Shown here: positions 7,663 to 17,469 of the stretch, piece by piece
How the letters are laid out: each line of letters begins with the position of its first letter
Position numbering within the stretch: position 1 is the first letter of the stretch
Source of the DNA: CAVZMI01 sp050011775
Lineage (GTDB): Bacteria > Bacteroidota > Ignavibacteria > UBA10030 > CAVZMI01
Assembly: GCA_050011775.1 (NCBI GenBank)
Contig: JBEKIL010000009.1
Location: 97,305 to 161,304, forward strand
Length of the DNA stretch: 64,000 nucleotides
Reading direction: 5' to 3'
Position numbers and translations under genes: made by a program
The notes under the pieces: generated by a model
The model's input: only the letters and a program-made list of their open reading frames with translations
Databases searched by the model: none
What the model was told of the DNA's origin: nothing

Positions 7663-10272
7663 ATGTATAAATTCCTGCAATCATTTCATATCTCAATCAT
7701 CGTTTTTCTTGGCATCAGCGGTATTTCCCTCTCACAGCAGCGTTTTCTAGAAAATGGGGAGCCTACATATCGAGGAACTGGAATCGGTACGTATATTGAT
7801 ACGCCGAAGCGCATAAAACTCGATCTTTCAGGCGTGTGGAAATACACTCTTGATGACGAAAAGTGGGATGATGTTCGTGTGCCAAGTGCCTATGATTTTC
7901 AAGGGAAGGTGACATTCGTCCGCTCTTTCAACGTTTCATCAGATTTGGTTGGAAATGCCGCATTCACACTTGTATGCTATGGTATAAACTATAATGCAGA
8001 GGTGTATCTCAACGGATCGTTTGTCGGCCGGCATGTCGGTGGATCGACGTCCTTCTCTTTCCCGATTCCTGATAATTTGATACAGGTAGGGAGTGAAAAC
8101 TCCATCCGTGTAGTAGTGAATAACACGTTAAACGCGAAGAATACTCTTCCATTGCGTCAGCAAATATGGGGATGGAGGACCTATGGAGGCATAACACGCG
8201 ACATCTTCATCCTTGTCACTCCCCGCGTGTGGGCAGGGGATATCGAGATACGATCGGCACTCGCTGAAAATCTTCTGAGTGCAACGATATCGTTTAAAGC
8301 CCGCATTGAGAATAATTATAATGAACCTCAGCGTGGTGGACAGACAGCAACGGATATACTTTCGCTGTCTCACTTTATGGTATATTCTGAAATCGTCGAT
8401 CGACAAACAGGAAATATTGTCGCCCGCTCCGGTTTCATCCCGGTGCAGCCGGCATATCGAAAAACTACGACTTCCGAATTCTCTCTTATCCTTCAAAATC
8501 CAAGATTATGGTCTCCCTCGGTACCCGACCTTTATGTAACAAAATTGTATATAACAAAAGATGGTGAGATTGTCGATGAATTTGATGAGAATATCGGTAT
8601 TCGGCGGGTGGTTAAAGAAGGGAACGAGCTTTATTTAAACGGCTCCAGTCTTACTCTAAAAGGTGTTATATGGCGGGAAGATGATCCTCATTATGGCAGC
8701 GCGATGACATATGATGCAATTGAAAGAGATATCGCGTTGATTAAGAGTCTCGGTGCAAATCTCATCCGTGTCGCCAACTCAAGTCCGCACCCATACGTTG
8801 TCAATCTCTGCGATCGGTACGGAATATTTTTAATGGAAGATCTCCCCGTCTGGGACGTTCCGGCAGAAATTCTTGCAAAAGAATATGTGCAGGAGGAAGC
8901 CCGCACAATGCTTCGGGAAATGATCGAGCGGGACCGGAATCATCCATCGGTTATTGCATGGGGACTTGCCGACGTATTTGATTCTTCGGATCCCCGGAAC
9001 CAGCAGTTTGTTTTTTCACTTCATACATTGGCTAAGACTCTCGATTCACAATTCACCTATGTTGCCACGAGCATGCTTACCAACGATACGTGTTGTTCTT
9101 TCGTGGATCTTGCTGGTTTCAACTGGACCGGTTCGGAGACAAAGGAATTTCGCAGTGCATTGCAGCAATGGAAAAAAATGCATCCTCGTCAACCGATTAT
9201 TGTCACTCGATATGGAAAAGAGGTCGAACCTGAAAATCACAACGGATACAGCGATCCGATGTCGCTCGAATCGCAGGCCAGATATTTTCAACTTAATTAC
9301 AAAATAATCCAGGATGCCGGAATTGCCGGCAGTACGGCCTGGACCTTTGCAGACTGGCGTGGCGACCGTCCACTAATGACGGTCGATTCTCACGACCGGT
9401 ATCTCTATACAATGGGGTTGGTGAACGCGTATCGGGAAAAGCGAATAGCATTTGAAGTATTTAAGGCGCTGTTGAACGGAGAAAAAATTTCCGCTCTTCC
9501 AATAGGGAATTACAGTGAAATCTCACCAATGATCTTTCTGATTGTCGGGATGATTCTTCTCCTGACGGTTGCATATTTCTATAACAGCAACAGGCGCTTC
9601 CATGAAAATATCAACCGATCATTGCTTCGGCCGTATAACTTTTTTGCCGATATACGTGATCAACGATTTCTTTCGCCGCTCCAGACAATTATTCTTGCCT
9701 TCTTTATTGCCGTAACAATTGCGATTGTGACATCTAGTGTACTGTACCATTTCAGGAACAGTAAGGTGCTTGATTATGTACTCACACATTTTATCGTATG
9801 GGATTCACTCAAAGCGTCCATTAGCTCTCTCGTGTGGAGCCCATGGCAATGCATTATTGTATTAACGGCCGGCATGTTGTGTAAGTACCTTTTTTTAATC
9901 ATGATCGTTTTCGGATTGCAGCTCTTTACAAAACAGAGAATATTTTTTTATCATGCATTTTCCATCACTGTGTGGTCGACGTTACCTATGTTACTACTTG
10001 TACTGGTCGCGATGTTTCTCTATCGTGTTCTGGAGAACGATACCTTTGTGCTCCCGGTGCTCATATTCCTGACGATTATTTTACTCTGGGTGATTGTACG
10101 ATTGTTGAAATCGATCTCGATTATTTATGATATTTCCGCCGGAAAGGTTTATAGTATCGGCGTAGTCGTGATGATTCTCGTCAGCGGGGGTATGCTTGCG
10201 TATTACGACTTTACACAATCGACGATCGCATATTATAAATTTTTTGTCACCATGTTGCAACACGCTCATTAA
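7663..10272 (+). CDS. GH2-like pseudo-glycosidase fused to a polytopic membrane domain
   Basis: The first ~25 residues form a signal peptide. A GH2 sugar-binding jelly roll follows (about 50-190, with DDVRVPSAYDFQG and EVYLNGSFVG), then an Ig-like sandwich (195-315) and a GH2 TIM barrel (320-600, starting LKGVIWREDDPHYG). The position of the catalytic acid/base, normally N-E after W-S-I/L-A/G, reads W433-G-L-A-D437-V438. The nucleophile position of the T-E-Y-G motif reads T515-R516-Y-G. Both glutamates are therefore missing, so glycosidase activity is not expected. After residue 615 come about six hydrophobic spans (622-640, 672-697, 728-755, 765-787, 795-815, 830-850), reminiscent of Yip1-type membrane domains by eye. 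The protein is probably inner-membrane anchored with a periplasmic carbohydrate-recognition part. It ends 12 bp before smc. No function is known. Confidence 0.75.
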   Translation: MYKFLQSFHISIIVFLGISGISLSQQRFLENGEPTYRGTGIGTYIDTPKRIKLDLSGVWKYTLDDEKWDDVRVPSAYDFQGKVTFVRSFNVSSDLVGNAAFTLVCYGINYNAEVYLNGSFVGRHVGGSTSFSFPIPDNLIQVGSENSIRVVVNNTLNAKNTLPLRQQIWGWRTYGGITRDIFILVTPRVWAGDIEIRSALAENLLSATISFKARIENNYNEPQRGGQTATDILSLSHFMVYSEIVDRQTGNIVARSGFIPVQPAYRKTTTSEFSLILQNPRLWSPSVPDLYVTKLYITKDGEIVDEFDENIGIRRVVKEGNELYLNGSSLTLKGVIWREDDPHYGSAMTYDAIERDIALIKSLGANLIRVANSSPHPYVVNLCDRYGIFLMEDLPVWDVPAEILAKEYVQEEARTMLREMIERDRNHPSVIAWGLADVFDSSDPRNQQFVFSLHTLAKTLDSQFTYVATSMLTNDTCCSFVDLAGFNWTGSETKEFRSALQQWKKMHPRQPIIVTRYGKEVEPENHNGYSDPMSLESQARYFQLNYKIIQDAGIAGSTAWTFADWRGDRPLMTVDSHDRYLYTMGLVNAYREKRIAFEVFKALLNGEKISALPIGNYSEISPMIFLIVGMILLLTVAYFYNSNRRFHENINRSLLRPYNFFADIRDQRFLSPLQTIILAFFIAVTIAIVTSSVLYHFRNSKVLDYVLTHFIVWDSLKASISSLVWSPWQCIIVLTAGMLCKYLFLIMIVFGLQLFTKQRIFFYHAFSITVWSTLPMLLLVLVAMFLYRVLENDTFVLPVLIFLTIILLWVIVRLLKSISIIYDISAGKVYSIGVVVMILVSGGMLAYYDFTQSTIAYYKFFVTMLQHAH

Positions 10273-10284
10273 GGAACGGATTCG

Positions 10285-13200
10285 ATGTATCTCTCGAAAC
10301 TCGAAATCGTCGGATTCAAATCGTTTGCCAACAAGACCGCGATGCGATTCGATGCAGGAATCACAGCTATTGTCGGTCCGAATGGTTGTGGTAAAACGAA
10401 TGTTGTGGACGCAATACGCTGGGCATTGGGTGAACAAAAAGTTACGACGCTGCGAAGCGATAAAATGGAAGATGTAATTTTTAACGGAACACGCAATCGC
10501 AAGCCGCTTGGAATGTCCGAGGTCTCGCTCTCAATAGAAAACACAAAGGGTATATTACCGACTGAATATTCAGAAATAACAATATCGCGAAGATTGTTCA
10601 GGTCCGGCGAGAGCGAATATCTTATTAATATGACCCCATGCCGACTCAAAGATATAATCGATCTATTTATGGACACAGGTATGGGGGCCGATGCCTATTC
10701 GGTCATCGAGCTGAAAATGATAGAGGTGATTCTTAGCGATAAAACCGAAGAACGGCGGAAACTATTCGAAGAAGCGGCCGGCGTTACAAAATATAAACAG
10801 CGGCGGAAAGCAGCCTACAGAAAACTGGAGAGTGTGCAACAGGATTTACTCCGCGTCAATGATATTGTCAAAGAAGTCCAGAAGGCGGTCAACTCCCTTG
10901 AACGCCAGGCAAAGAAAGCGGAACAATATAATGGGATCGCCGCACGGTTAAGATCCCTTGAAATCGATCTTTTCGAGCATGAGTATGCTCAGCTCATCGC
11001 ATTCACAAAACCCCTGCAGGAAAAACTTACGATTGCTCTTGATGATAAAAATCGTATTGACGAAGAACTTTCACGTCAGGAGGCTCTCCACGAGGTTCTG
11101 CAGGGTGAACTTGTCGCTCTTGAATCGAAACTTATCGATGCTCAGCGCGGGCTTTCACTGCAACTTGAACGCATTCGAAATGTCGAGCAGCGGAATCTAG
11201 TCGCCGCCGAGCAGGTGAAATCTCTAACTGCAAATATTGCCCGGTACGAACAGGAAAAGATAGATCTGACGAATCAACGGGTTCGCCTCATCGATGAAAA
11301 ACGGGAAACTCACAGGAAACGAGAGGCGGTGCATCAAGAGCTCAATGGCAGAGAGGTTGACTATACAAAACGAAAAGAAGAACTTAACCGTTTCGAAGAA
11401 AAACTTCTGAGAAAGAAAACCGAGGTAAAAGCCGTTCAGGACCGGGCCATTGAATATGTACATCGGATTAGCGAAAAGAAGGGGGAACAGGAAAGGCTGA
11501 AATCCCGAATCGAGAATATTAGGGGCCGCGTCGAACATCTTCAGGAAGAAAGTACCTATTATAAAGAAGATATAAAAGAAAAAAATGAGCTTGTCGGACG
11601 ATTGAGCAATGAAGATCGCGAGCTCCGGAAACAATATGCAGGTGCGCAGGTCCGGTTGAGCAGCATTGAAAATCTCCGCCAACAGCTCAAAAATGAAATT
11701 GATGAGCTTCGTAATTCCGAATTGGAATTGCGGGCGCAGATCGACAGGAAAACGTCGCGTATCGAATTCCTCCAGGGTCTGATTGAACGGCATGAGGGAA
11801 TGACCGACGGTGCGAAGTATCTGCTGACATCGGCGGAATGGACCCCGGCAAATCAAATAACTCTTGGTGATACGATTACAACCGATGAGCGTTACCGCAT
11901 CGCTGTGGAGGCCGCCCTCGGCAATAGTACACATTTTCTCGTAGTGAATTCGGTTGAGGATGCATATCGCGGAATCCATATGCTGAAGCAAGTCAGGCAA
12001 GGGAAGGCGACGTTCATCTGCCTCGACAGGATTCCGGCCGTAAAATTGCAGAAAGTGCTTCCCGATCATCAGGGAGTCTATGGCTGGCTTGCCGATGTGA
12101 TCACATGCGATCTGCAATATTATAATCTCCTTCACTATCTCCTCGAAGGGATCGTTCTTGTCGAAAATATTGACGTTGCAAAAGCCTGTCTCAATCAATC
12201 CACCGGCAGCAGCATTGCTGCGTGTGCGACCCTCGGTGGCGAAGTAATCAGTCACGATGGTGTCGTCAAAGGAGGAAGTCTTCGTCAGGACGAAGGCGGG
12301 TTAATTGGAACGAAATCACAGGTCAAGGAGTTGCAGCGCGAACTTAGCGCACTTCAGAAAAAACTTGGCGAGACGCAGACTTCGATCGAAGAGAAACAAC
12401 GACAGCAAAACGAAATCGACACATCTTCGAATGTCGGCGAAGTAAAGAATATTGAGAAAGAGATGACGGCGGTCGAGATGCGGATTGCCCAGGTAGAGTT
12501 TGAAAAAAAACGTGCCGGCGATTCGATCCGGCGCAATGAAGAAGAGTGTGATAAGCTTCAACAGGAGATCGCGACTATAGAAGCTCCTCTTTCGGAATTT
12601 ACTCCGTTGATCGATCAGCTGGAGAACGAACGATCGGAGGCCGAACGAAATCTTGGTGTTGCACAAAGTGAGCTTGAAAAACTGGAAGCGGACTGGGACA
12701 GGCATTCAAAAATTGTTAACGATCTCAGCGTTCAGATTGCAACACTTAGAGGCGAAGAGCGTAACCTGACGCGCGAGAGCGAACATGCCGATGAAACAAT
12801 GAACGATATTCAAATAACGCTTGAAAAGCGTAATAATGATATCGACCTCGCCAGAAAAGAGATTCAAAAAAGGGAAACCGAACAGGAAGAGAATCTGCGT
12901 ATTCTTAAGGATCTGAAAGCCGAATTTGAAGCCGGTGAAGGCAAGCGTGACAATGTCCAGCGTGAGTACATCGCAAAAAAGGATGAAATTCATTCCCTCC
13001 AAATGAAAATCCGGGATGAGCGGCAACTGCATGATTCATCGATGAATAGTACACACGAACTGGAAATGAAGATTTCAGAACTGATAATGAAGGCCGAACA
13101 TCTGGTTCAACGGGCTAAGCAGGAGCTGGAAGTCGATCTCATCTTGAAAATCTATACGGAAGAAAAACAGTTCGATTTTACCGGTGTGAATGACGACATA

Positions 13201-13848
13201 CGCACATTGAAAGACAGACTCCGCTCGCTCGGCTCTGTCAACTTCGCTGCATTTGAAGAATATACGACGGAAAAAGAACGTTTCGAATTTCTTGAAGCCC
13301 AGCGGAGCGATCTGTGGGAAGCTGAGAAAACACTGCTCAATACAATCGAAGAGATCAATGCCACGGCGCAACAAAAATTTAACGATACCTTTGCACAGAT
13401 TAGGGAAAATTTCATTGCCATTTTTAAAGGATTATTTGAAGAAGGCGATGAATGCGATCTGAAGCTTGAAGATCATATCGATCCGCTCGAAGCAAGGATT
13501 GAAATCACTGCGAAACCGAGAGGGAAACGGCCGACTTCGATTGACCTGCTTTCCGGCGGTGAAAAGACGCTGACGGCTATCGCCTTGTTATTCGCGATTT
13601 ATCTGGTGAAGCCGAGTCCTTTCTGCATTCTCGATGAAGTGGATGCACCGCTGGATGATTCAAATATCGATCGATTCGTGCGCATTATCAGGCGGTTCAG
13701 CGATAACACACAGTTCATTATCGTAACGCACAATAAAAGGACAATGGAATCGGCAAACGCCATGTACGGTGTAACAATGGAAGAAGAAGGCGTGTCGAAA
13801 CTTGTATCGGTTCGATTTAAAGAAGGAGCGACGGTTTCAGCAGAATAA
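10285..13848 (+). CDS. smc: Chromosome segregation protein SMC
   Basis: Structural-maintenance-of-chromosomes ATPase that acts in chromosome compaction and segregation, normally with ScpA and ScpB (not seen here). Its 1187 residues are typical. Walker A is GPNGCGKT (31-38). Long coiled coils flank a hinge around residues 515-680 (VYGWLADVI, GGEVISHDGVVKGGS). The ABC signature LSGGEK is at 1089-1094 and Walker B ILDEVDAP at 1115-1122 (D1117, E1118). AAGGA lies 9 bp before the ATG. It is packed between the membrane-anchored GH2-like gene (12 bp upstream) and a HAD phosphatase (1 bp downstream), so it is likely part of a long operon. Confidence 0.97.
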   Translation: MYLSKLEIVGFKSFANKTAMRFDAGITAIVGPNGCGKTNVVDAIRWALGEQKVTTLRSDKMEDVIFNGTRNRKPLGMSEVSLSIENTKGILPTEYSEITISRRLFRSGESEYLINMTPCRLKDIIDLFMDTGMGADAYSVIELKMIEVILSDKTEERRKLFEEAAGVTKYKQRRKAAYRKLESVQQDLLRVNDIVKEVQKAVNSLERQAKKAEQYNGIAARLRSLEIDLFEHEYAQLIAFTKPLQEKLTIALDDKNRIDEELSRQEALHEVLQGELVALESKLIDAQRGLSLQLERIRNVEQRNLVAAEQVKSLTANIARYEQEKIDLTNQRVRLIDEKRETHRKREAVHQELNGREVDYTKRKEELNRFEEKLLRKKTEVKAVQDRAIEYVHRISEKKGEQERLKSRIENIRGRVEHLQEESTYYKEDIKEKNELVGRLSNEDRELRKQYAGAQVRLSSIENLRQQLKNEIDELRNSELELRAQIDRKTSRIEFLQGLIERHEGMTDGAKYLLTSAEWTPANQITLGDTITTDERYRIAVEAALGNSTHFLVVNSVEDAYRGIHMLKQVRQGKATFICLDRIPAVKLQKVLPDHQGVYGWLADVITCDLQYYNLLHYLLEGIVLVENIDVAKACLNQSTGSSIAACATLGGEVISHDGVVKGGSLRQDEGGLIGTKSQVKELQRELSALQKKLGETQTSIEEKQRQQNEIDTSSNVGEVKNIEKEMTAVEMRIAQVEFEKKRAGDSIRRNEEECDKLQQEIATIEAPLSEFTPLIDQLENERSEAERNLGVAQSELEKLEADWDRHSKIVNDLSVQIATLRGEERNLTRESEHADETMNDIQITLEKRNNDIDLARKEIQKRETEQEENLRILKDLKAEFEAGEGKRDNVQREYIAKKDEIHSLQMKIRDERQLHDSSMNSTHELEMKISELIMKAEHLVQRAKQELEVDLILKIYTEEKQFDFTGVNDDIRTLKDRLRSLGSVNFAAFEEYTTEKERFEFLEAQRSDLWEAEKTLLNTIEEINATAQQKFNDTFAQIRENFIAIFKGLFEEGDECDLKLEDHIDPLEARIEITAKPRGKRPTSIDLLSGGEKTLTAIALLFAIYLVKPSPFCILDEVDAPLDDSNIDRFVRIIRRFSDNTQFIIVTHNKRTMESANAMYGVTMEEEGVSKLVSVRFKEGATVSAE

Positions 13849-13849
13849 A

Positions 13850-14581
13850 ATGGCACATTCGTTGAAGATTTTTTGTGATTTTGACGGTACGGTGGCGGTC
13901 AATGACGTCGGCAGAAGATTTTTTGAGACATTCGGAAACGAGGAAATCCCGAAGATCATTGAGAATCTCTATAAAGGGATTATTACTCCTCGCGAGTGTT
14001 ACAATAGAGAGTTTGCAGCACTGCACGGGCTGACACTGGCAACTTTTGAGGAGTTTGTCCGGAAACAAGCAATTGATCCGCATTTCAGGGAATTTGTTGA
14101 ATTCTGTCGTGAGCGAAAGATCGATTGTTGGATCCTGAGCGATGGATTCGATTTTTATATCGAGCGGATCCTTGCGCGATTCGAATTGAAGGATGTCCCT
14201 TTCTTTTCGAACCACCTTGTATATTCAATCAGACGTGATTCGGACGAGTTGCTGGTTGAGCCGCAATTCCCATTTACCGACAGCGAATGTGATCGCTGTG
14301 CAAACTGCAAACGGAATCATATGCTGACGCTGTCGGGTGATGATGATATTATCGTCTATGTGGGTGATGGAATCTCCGATCGCTGTCCTGTACGGTATGC
14401 GGATATCGTGTTCGCAAAAGAAGAGCTTGTGAAATATTGCCAGGAAGAAAATATTACTTATTTCGAGTATAGAACATTCCGTGAAGTGATAAATCGTCTC
14501 ACAGAATTGCTCGGCCGGAAACGTTTAAAAAAACGATGGGAAGCTGAAGTGTGCAGGCGCGATGTCTTTGTACAAGGATAA
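13850..14581 (+). CDS. HAD-family phosphatase, MtnX-like (subfamily IB)
   Basis: Cytoplasmic HAD phosphatase of 243 residues. Motif I is FCDFDGT, with nucleophile D10 and general acid/base D12. Motif II is ILSDG, and motif IV is VGDGISDRCPVRYADIVFAK, the spacing and sequence seen in MtnX and phosphoserine-phosphatase-like proteins. A CDRCANCKR segment may bind metal. MtnX proper dephosphorylates 2-hydroxy-3-keto-5-methylthiopentenyl-1-phosphate in methionine salvage, but no other mtn gene is here, so the substrate is left open. The start is ATG 13850, one base after the smc stop; a longer frame inside smc is disfavoured because the DFDGT motif would then sit too far from the N-terminus. Confidence 0.8.
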   Translation: MAHSLKIFCDFDGTVAVNDVGRRFFETFGNEEIPKIIENLYKGIITPRECYNREFAALHGLTLATFEEFVRKQAIDPHFREFVEFCRERKIDCWILSDGFDFYIERILARFELKDVPFFSNHLVYSIRRDSDELLVEPQFPFTDSECDRCANCKRNHMLTLSGDDDIIVYVGDGISDRCPVRYADIVFAKEELVKYCQEENITYFEYRTFREVINRLTELLGRKRLKKRWEAEVCRRDVFVQG

Positions 14582-14585
14582 TATC

Positions 14586-15173
14586 ATGGATCTCCGGAAG
14601 GTACTATTTACTTACAGAAGCTACACGCCGATCCCTTTTCTGGTTGTTATGGTTCTATGGGCACATCCGACACTTGGGAGCCTTCTCGGAGGATTCTCTC
14701 TTGCACTCTTTGGTGAAACCTTACGGTTCTGGGGAGTCTCCATTGCAGGAAGCGAAACACGAACGACAGGAACAGTCGGAGCGAGTCGGCTGATCGTGGG
14801 CGGACCGTTTGCATATGTCCGTAATCCGCTCTATCTCGGAAATATTATACTGTATTGTGGTATCGGCATTATGGCAAACACACTGTTGCCCTGGCTGCTT
14901 ATCATCGCTTTCGTGTACTTCGTGTTTCAATATCTGATGATTGTTTCGAGCGAGGAGGAATACCTTGCGCAGAATTTTGGGGAAGAATATACCGAGTATA
15001 TGAGAAATGTTCCACGGTTTATTCCACGGTTTGTCCCCTGGGTGTCGGAACAACAAAAAGGGCAATCTGCGGATATACAGCGCGGGCTTCAATCGGAGCG
15101 AAGAACCCTTCAGGCAGTTGCTCTCATTACGCTCCTGCTTATTTTGATCGGGCTCCTACGAGGCGGGGCATGA
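14586..15173 (+). CDS. Isoprenylcysteine carboxyl methyltransferase-like membrane methyltransferase
   Basis: Membrane protein of the ICMT/PEMT superfamily with four or five transmembrane segments. The S-adenosylmethionine-binding region is visible as RLIVGGPFAYVRNPLYLGN and then SSEEEYLAQNFGEEYTEYM...RFIP, the usual pair of motifs. The acceptor is unknown in bacteria; small lipids or isoprenoids are likely. ATG 14586 is chosen because AAGGA lies 7 bp upstream; a start at 14562 would overlap the preceding gene by 20 bp and has no ribosome site. It ends in an ATGA overlap with lpxB, so co-translation is likely. The context with lpxB and lpxK suggests, but does not show, a role in envelope lipid modification. 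Confidence 0.8.
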   Translation: MDLRKVLFTYRSYTPIPFLVVMVLWAHPTLGSLLGGFSLALFGETLRFWGVSIAGSETRTTGTVGASRLIVGGPFAYVRNPLYLGNIILYCGIGIMANTLLPWLLIIAFVYFVFQYLMIVSSEEEYLAQNFGEEYTEYMRNVPRFIPRFVPWVSEQQKGQSADIQRGLQSERRTLQAVALITLLLILIGLLRGGA

Positions 15174-16306
15174 TCAATCGTGTTCTTATTGTTGCGGGTG
15201 ATCCATCGGGCGATCTTCATGGTGCGGGGGTTGTCGATGAACTCCGCCGCCGTCTCCCGGATATCGATCTATACGGAATCGGCGGTGACAGGATGAAAAA
15301 TGCGGGAATGGAACTAATATACAATGCGAATGACCTCTCTTTCATGGGATTCGCTGAGGTTGTGAAACATTTACCGTTCATCCGTCAGGTCGAGAAAAGT
15401 CTTGAGGGATATCTTGTCTCGCGGCGGCCGGACATTGTCCTCTTAATCGACTATCCCGGATTTAACCTGCGATTTGCCCGGAGAGTGAAGAATCATGGAA
15501 TTCCGGCGGTTTATTATATCAGTCCGCAGGTGTGGGCTTGGGGCAAAAGAAGATTGAAGAAAATGAAGCATGTAATTGATAAAATGCTCGTTGTTTTCCC
15601 TTTTGAGAAGGAGTTATACGAGAATGAACGTATCCCCGCGGAGTTTGTGGGTCATCCTCTGCTCGATGTTATGCGTGTGAGATTGACGCGTGCTGAATTT
15701 TTTTTAGAACAAAGATTCGATAACGGGGATAAATTACTGGGGCTGTTTCCCGGAAGCCGCACACAAGAAATCGAACGAATGCTTCCGGTGATGCTGGATG
15801 CGGTGCAATTGATACGCGAGCATCACAATATCCAGGTTGCAGTGAGCAAGGCCCCGAATCTGCCGGCTGAATGTTATCGGAATTTTCTACGTCGCTTACC
15901 GGACGCACGATTGGTGGAAGACAAAACATACGAGTTGATGAAATATTCGGATGCGGCAATTGTGACATCCGGGACGGCGACCCTCGAGACCGCGTGTTTC
16001 GAAACACCGATGGTGGTTGTGTACAAAGCTTCACGGATTTCGTATTTTATCGGCCGCTTATTGGTGTCGGTGAAAAGCATCGGACTTGTGAATATCGTTG
16101 CCGGTAAAAGGATTGTTCCGGAACTTATCCAGCACGAAGCGAATGCTGAAGCAATTGCGTTTAATATAAATCAGTTTTTTGATAAACCACTCCTCGCCGC
16201 TGAGATAAAAAGTGAACTTGCGAAAGTCAAGGGAAAACTCGGTGTTCCAGGGGCGGCGGGAAGAGTTGCTGAAACACTCATTAATTTTCAGCTTAACCGG
16301 GGTTGA
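15170..16306 (+). CDS. lpxB: Lipid-A-disaccharide synthase
   Basis: Family 19 glycosyltransferase that joins UDP-2,3-diacylglucosamine and lipid X to form the lipid A disaccharide at the inner membrane. Recognisable stretches are IVAGDPSGDLHGA at the N-terminus, ISPQVWAWGKRR in the middle, FPGSRTQEIERMLP in the nucleotide-binding half, and SGTATLETA near the C-terminus. The 378-residue length is standard. The start overlaps the stop of the methyltransferase gene as ATGA (15170-15173); the reading frame is open further upstream, but that extension lies inside the previous gene and does not resemble LpxB. lpxK follows 47 bp later. Confidence 0.95.
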   Translation: MINRVLIVAGDPSGDLHGAGVVDELRRRLPDIDLYGIGGDRMKNAGMELIYNANDLSFMGFAEVVKHLPFIRQVEKSLEGYLVSRRPDIVLLIDYPGFNLRFARRVKNHGIPAVYYISPQVWAWGKRRLKKMKHVIDKMLVVFPFEKELYENERIPAEFVGHPLLDVMRVRLTRAEFFLEQRFDNGDKLLGLFPGSRTQEIERMLPVMLDAVQLIREHHNIQVAVSKAPNLPAECYRNFLRRLPDARLVEDKTYELMKYSDAAIVTSGTATLETACFETPMVVVYKASRISYFIGRLLVSVKSIGLVNIVAGKRIVPELIQHEANAEAIAFNINQFFDKPLLAAEIKSELAKVKGKLGVPGAAGRVAETLINFQLNRG

Positions 16307-16353
16307 AATAAAATAGGGGTGGTCAATAATCGATAAGCAATGGCAGTCGTGAC

Positions 16354-17469
16354 GTGAAAATCATTCTGACGCGGAAGCTTGTCTCTGCCCGTCCGCTTGT
16401 TTTTAATGAGCGAACTGCCGAACGCCGTTGGCTGAGCGGGGCACTGATTCCGATTTCGTTGTTGTACAGTCTCATCATCATGTTGCGAAACTGGCTCTAT
16501 GATCATGAGTTTCTACGATCAGTCGATGTCGGAGTACCGGTAATCTCGATTGGAAATATCACGGTTGGGGGTACCGGAAAAACACCGCTGGTTGGATTGA
16601 TTGCTTCACAGTTGTGCAAAGAAGGGAAGCGCGTTGCGATTGTAAGCCGCGGCTACAGACGAAAATCAGCGGGTCCGGTGATAGTCAGTAACGGCAATGC
16701 CATCCTTGCTGATGCTGTGCAGGGAGGGGATGAGCCTGTCGAACTTGCTAAAAAAGTTCCGGCAGCAATGATTGCAGTAGATACAAGGAGGGTTCGGGTG
16801 AGCCGGATGATTGTACGACAATGGAAACCCGATGTGATTCTGATGGATGACGGGTTTCAGCATCGGGCGCTTTATCGCAATTGCGATTGTGTCGTCGTTG
16901 ATGCTAATATGTTGCCGGACGAGACCCGTATTCTTCCTGCCGGGATGCGGCGGGAACCTCTACGGTCGCTGGAAAGAGTTGATATATTTATTCTTACAAA
17001 ATGGCAGGAGGGGATCGACCTGGAAAAAATCCGGGCATGTCTGCATAGGTACTCTGACGCTTCGGTCGTGGTGTGCCGCTATGTTCCAATAATGTTGCAT
17101 GACATGATCAATAACATTGCCATGAATGTCGATCAGGCCCGTGGACGACAGTGTATTGCGTTCTGCGGCATCGGATCACCGGAGACATTCTATCGGACAC
17201 TCGGTGAGCTTGGAGTTTCGATTGTATCGGCAGTTCAATTTGCCGATCATCACTATTACACGGCGAGTGATATAAAAAAAATCGTCGAACTTGCGTATGC
17301 TCAGGGAGTGGAGATGATTTTTACAACCGAGAAGGATGCAGTGCGGTTATCGGGGTCGTTAATGAAGGGATTCAAAGCAGAAGTGCCGCTGGTGGCCGTT
17401 GAAATGGCTGTGAGATACGTCGAAGGGGAAGACCTTCTCTGGTCGAGGCTGCGGAAGGTGATGCAATGA
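16354..17469 (+). CDS. lpxK: Tetraacyldisaccharide 4'-kinase
   Basis: Inner-membrane P-loop kinase that phosphorylates the 4' position of the lipid A precursor. The N-terminus holds a membrane-associated helix (about 29-46). Walker A reads GGTGKTP (72-78) and the conserved D165-D166-G-F-Q-H motif is intact, as is SRGYRR near 98. It starts with GTG and has no strong ribosome site. It overlaps the next gene by ATGA (17466-17469). Length 371 is slightly above the usual 330-350. Together with lpxB it shows that the organism makes lipid A. Confidence 0.93.
   Translation: MKIILTRKLVSARPLVFNERTAERRWLSGALIPISLLYSLIIMLRNWLYDHEFLRSVDVGVPVISIGNITVGGTGKTPLVGLIASQLCKEGKRVAIVSRGYRRKSAGPVIVSNGNAILADAVQGGDEPVELAKKVPAAMIAVDTRRVRVSRMIVRQWKPDVILMDDGFQHRALYRNCDCVVVDANMLPDETRILPAGMRREPLRSLERVDIFILTKWQEGIDLEKIRACLHRYSDASVVVCRYVPIMLHDMINNIAMNVDQARGRQCIAFCGIGSPETFYRTLGELGVSIVSAVQFADHHYYTASDIKKIVELAYAQGVEMIFTTEKDAVRLSGSLMKGFKAEVPLVAVEMAVRYVEGEDLLWSRLRKVMQ

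Noticed and set aside
13802..13849. Start of the HAD phosphatase inside smc
   Set aside because: The conserved DFDGT motif sits correctly from ATG 13850; the extension overlaps the conserved SMC C-terminus.
14855..15169. In-frame 105-codon extension upstream of lpxB
   Set aside because: Lies inside the methyltransferase gene and does not resemble LpxB; the ATGA overlap start at 15170 gives the normal N-terminus.
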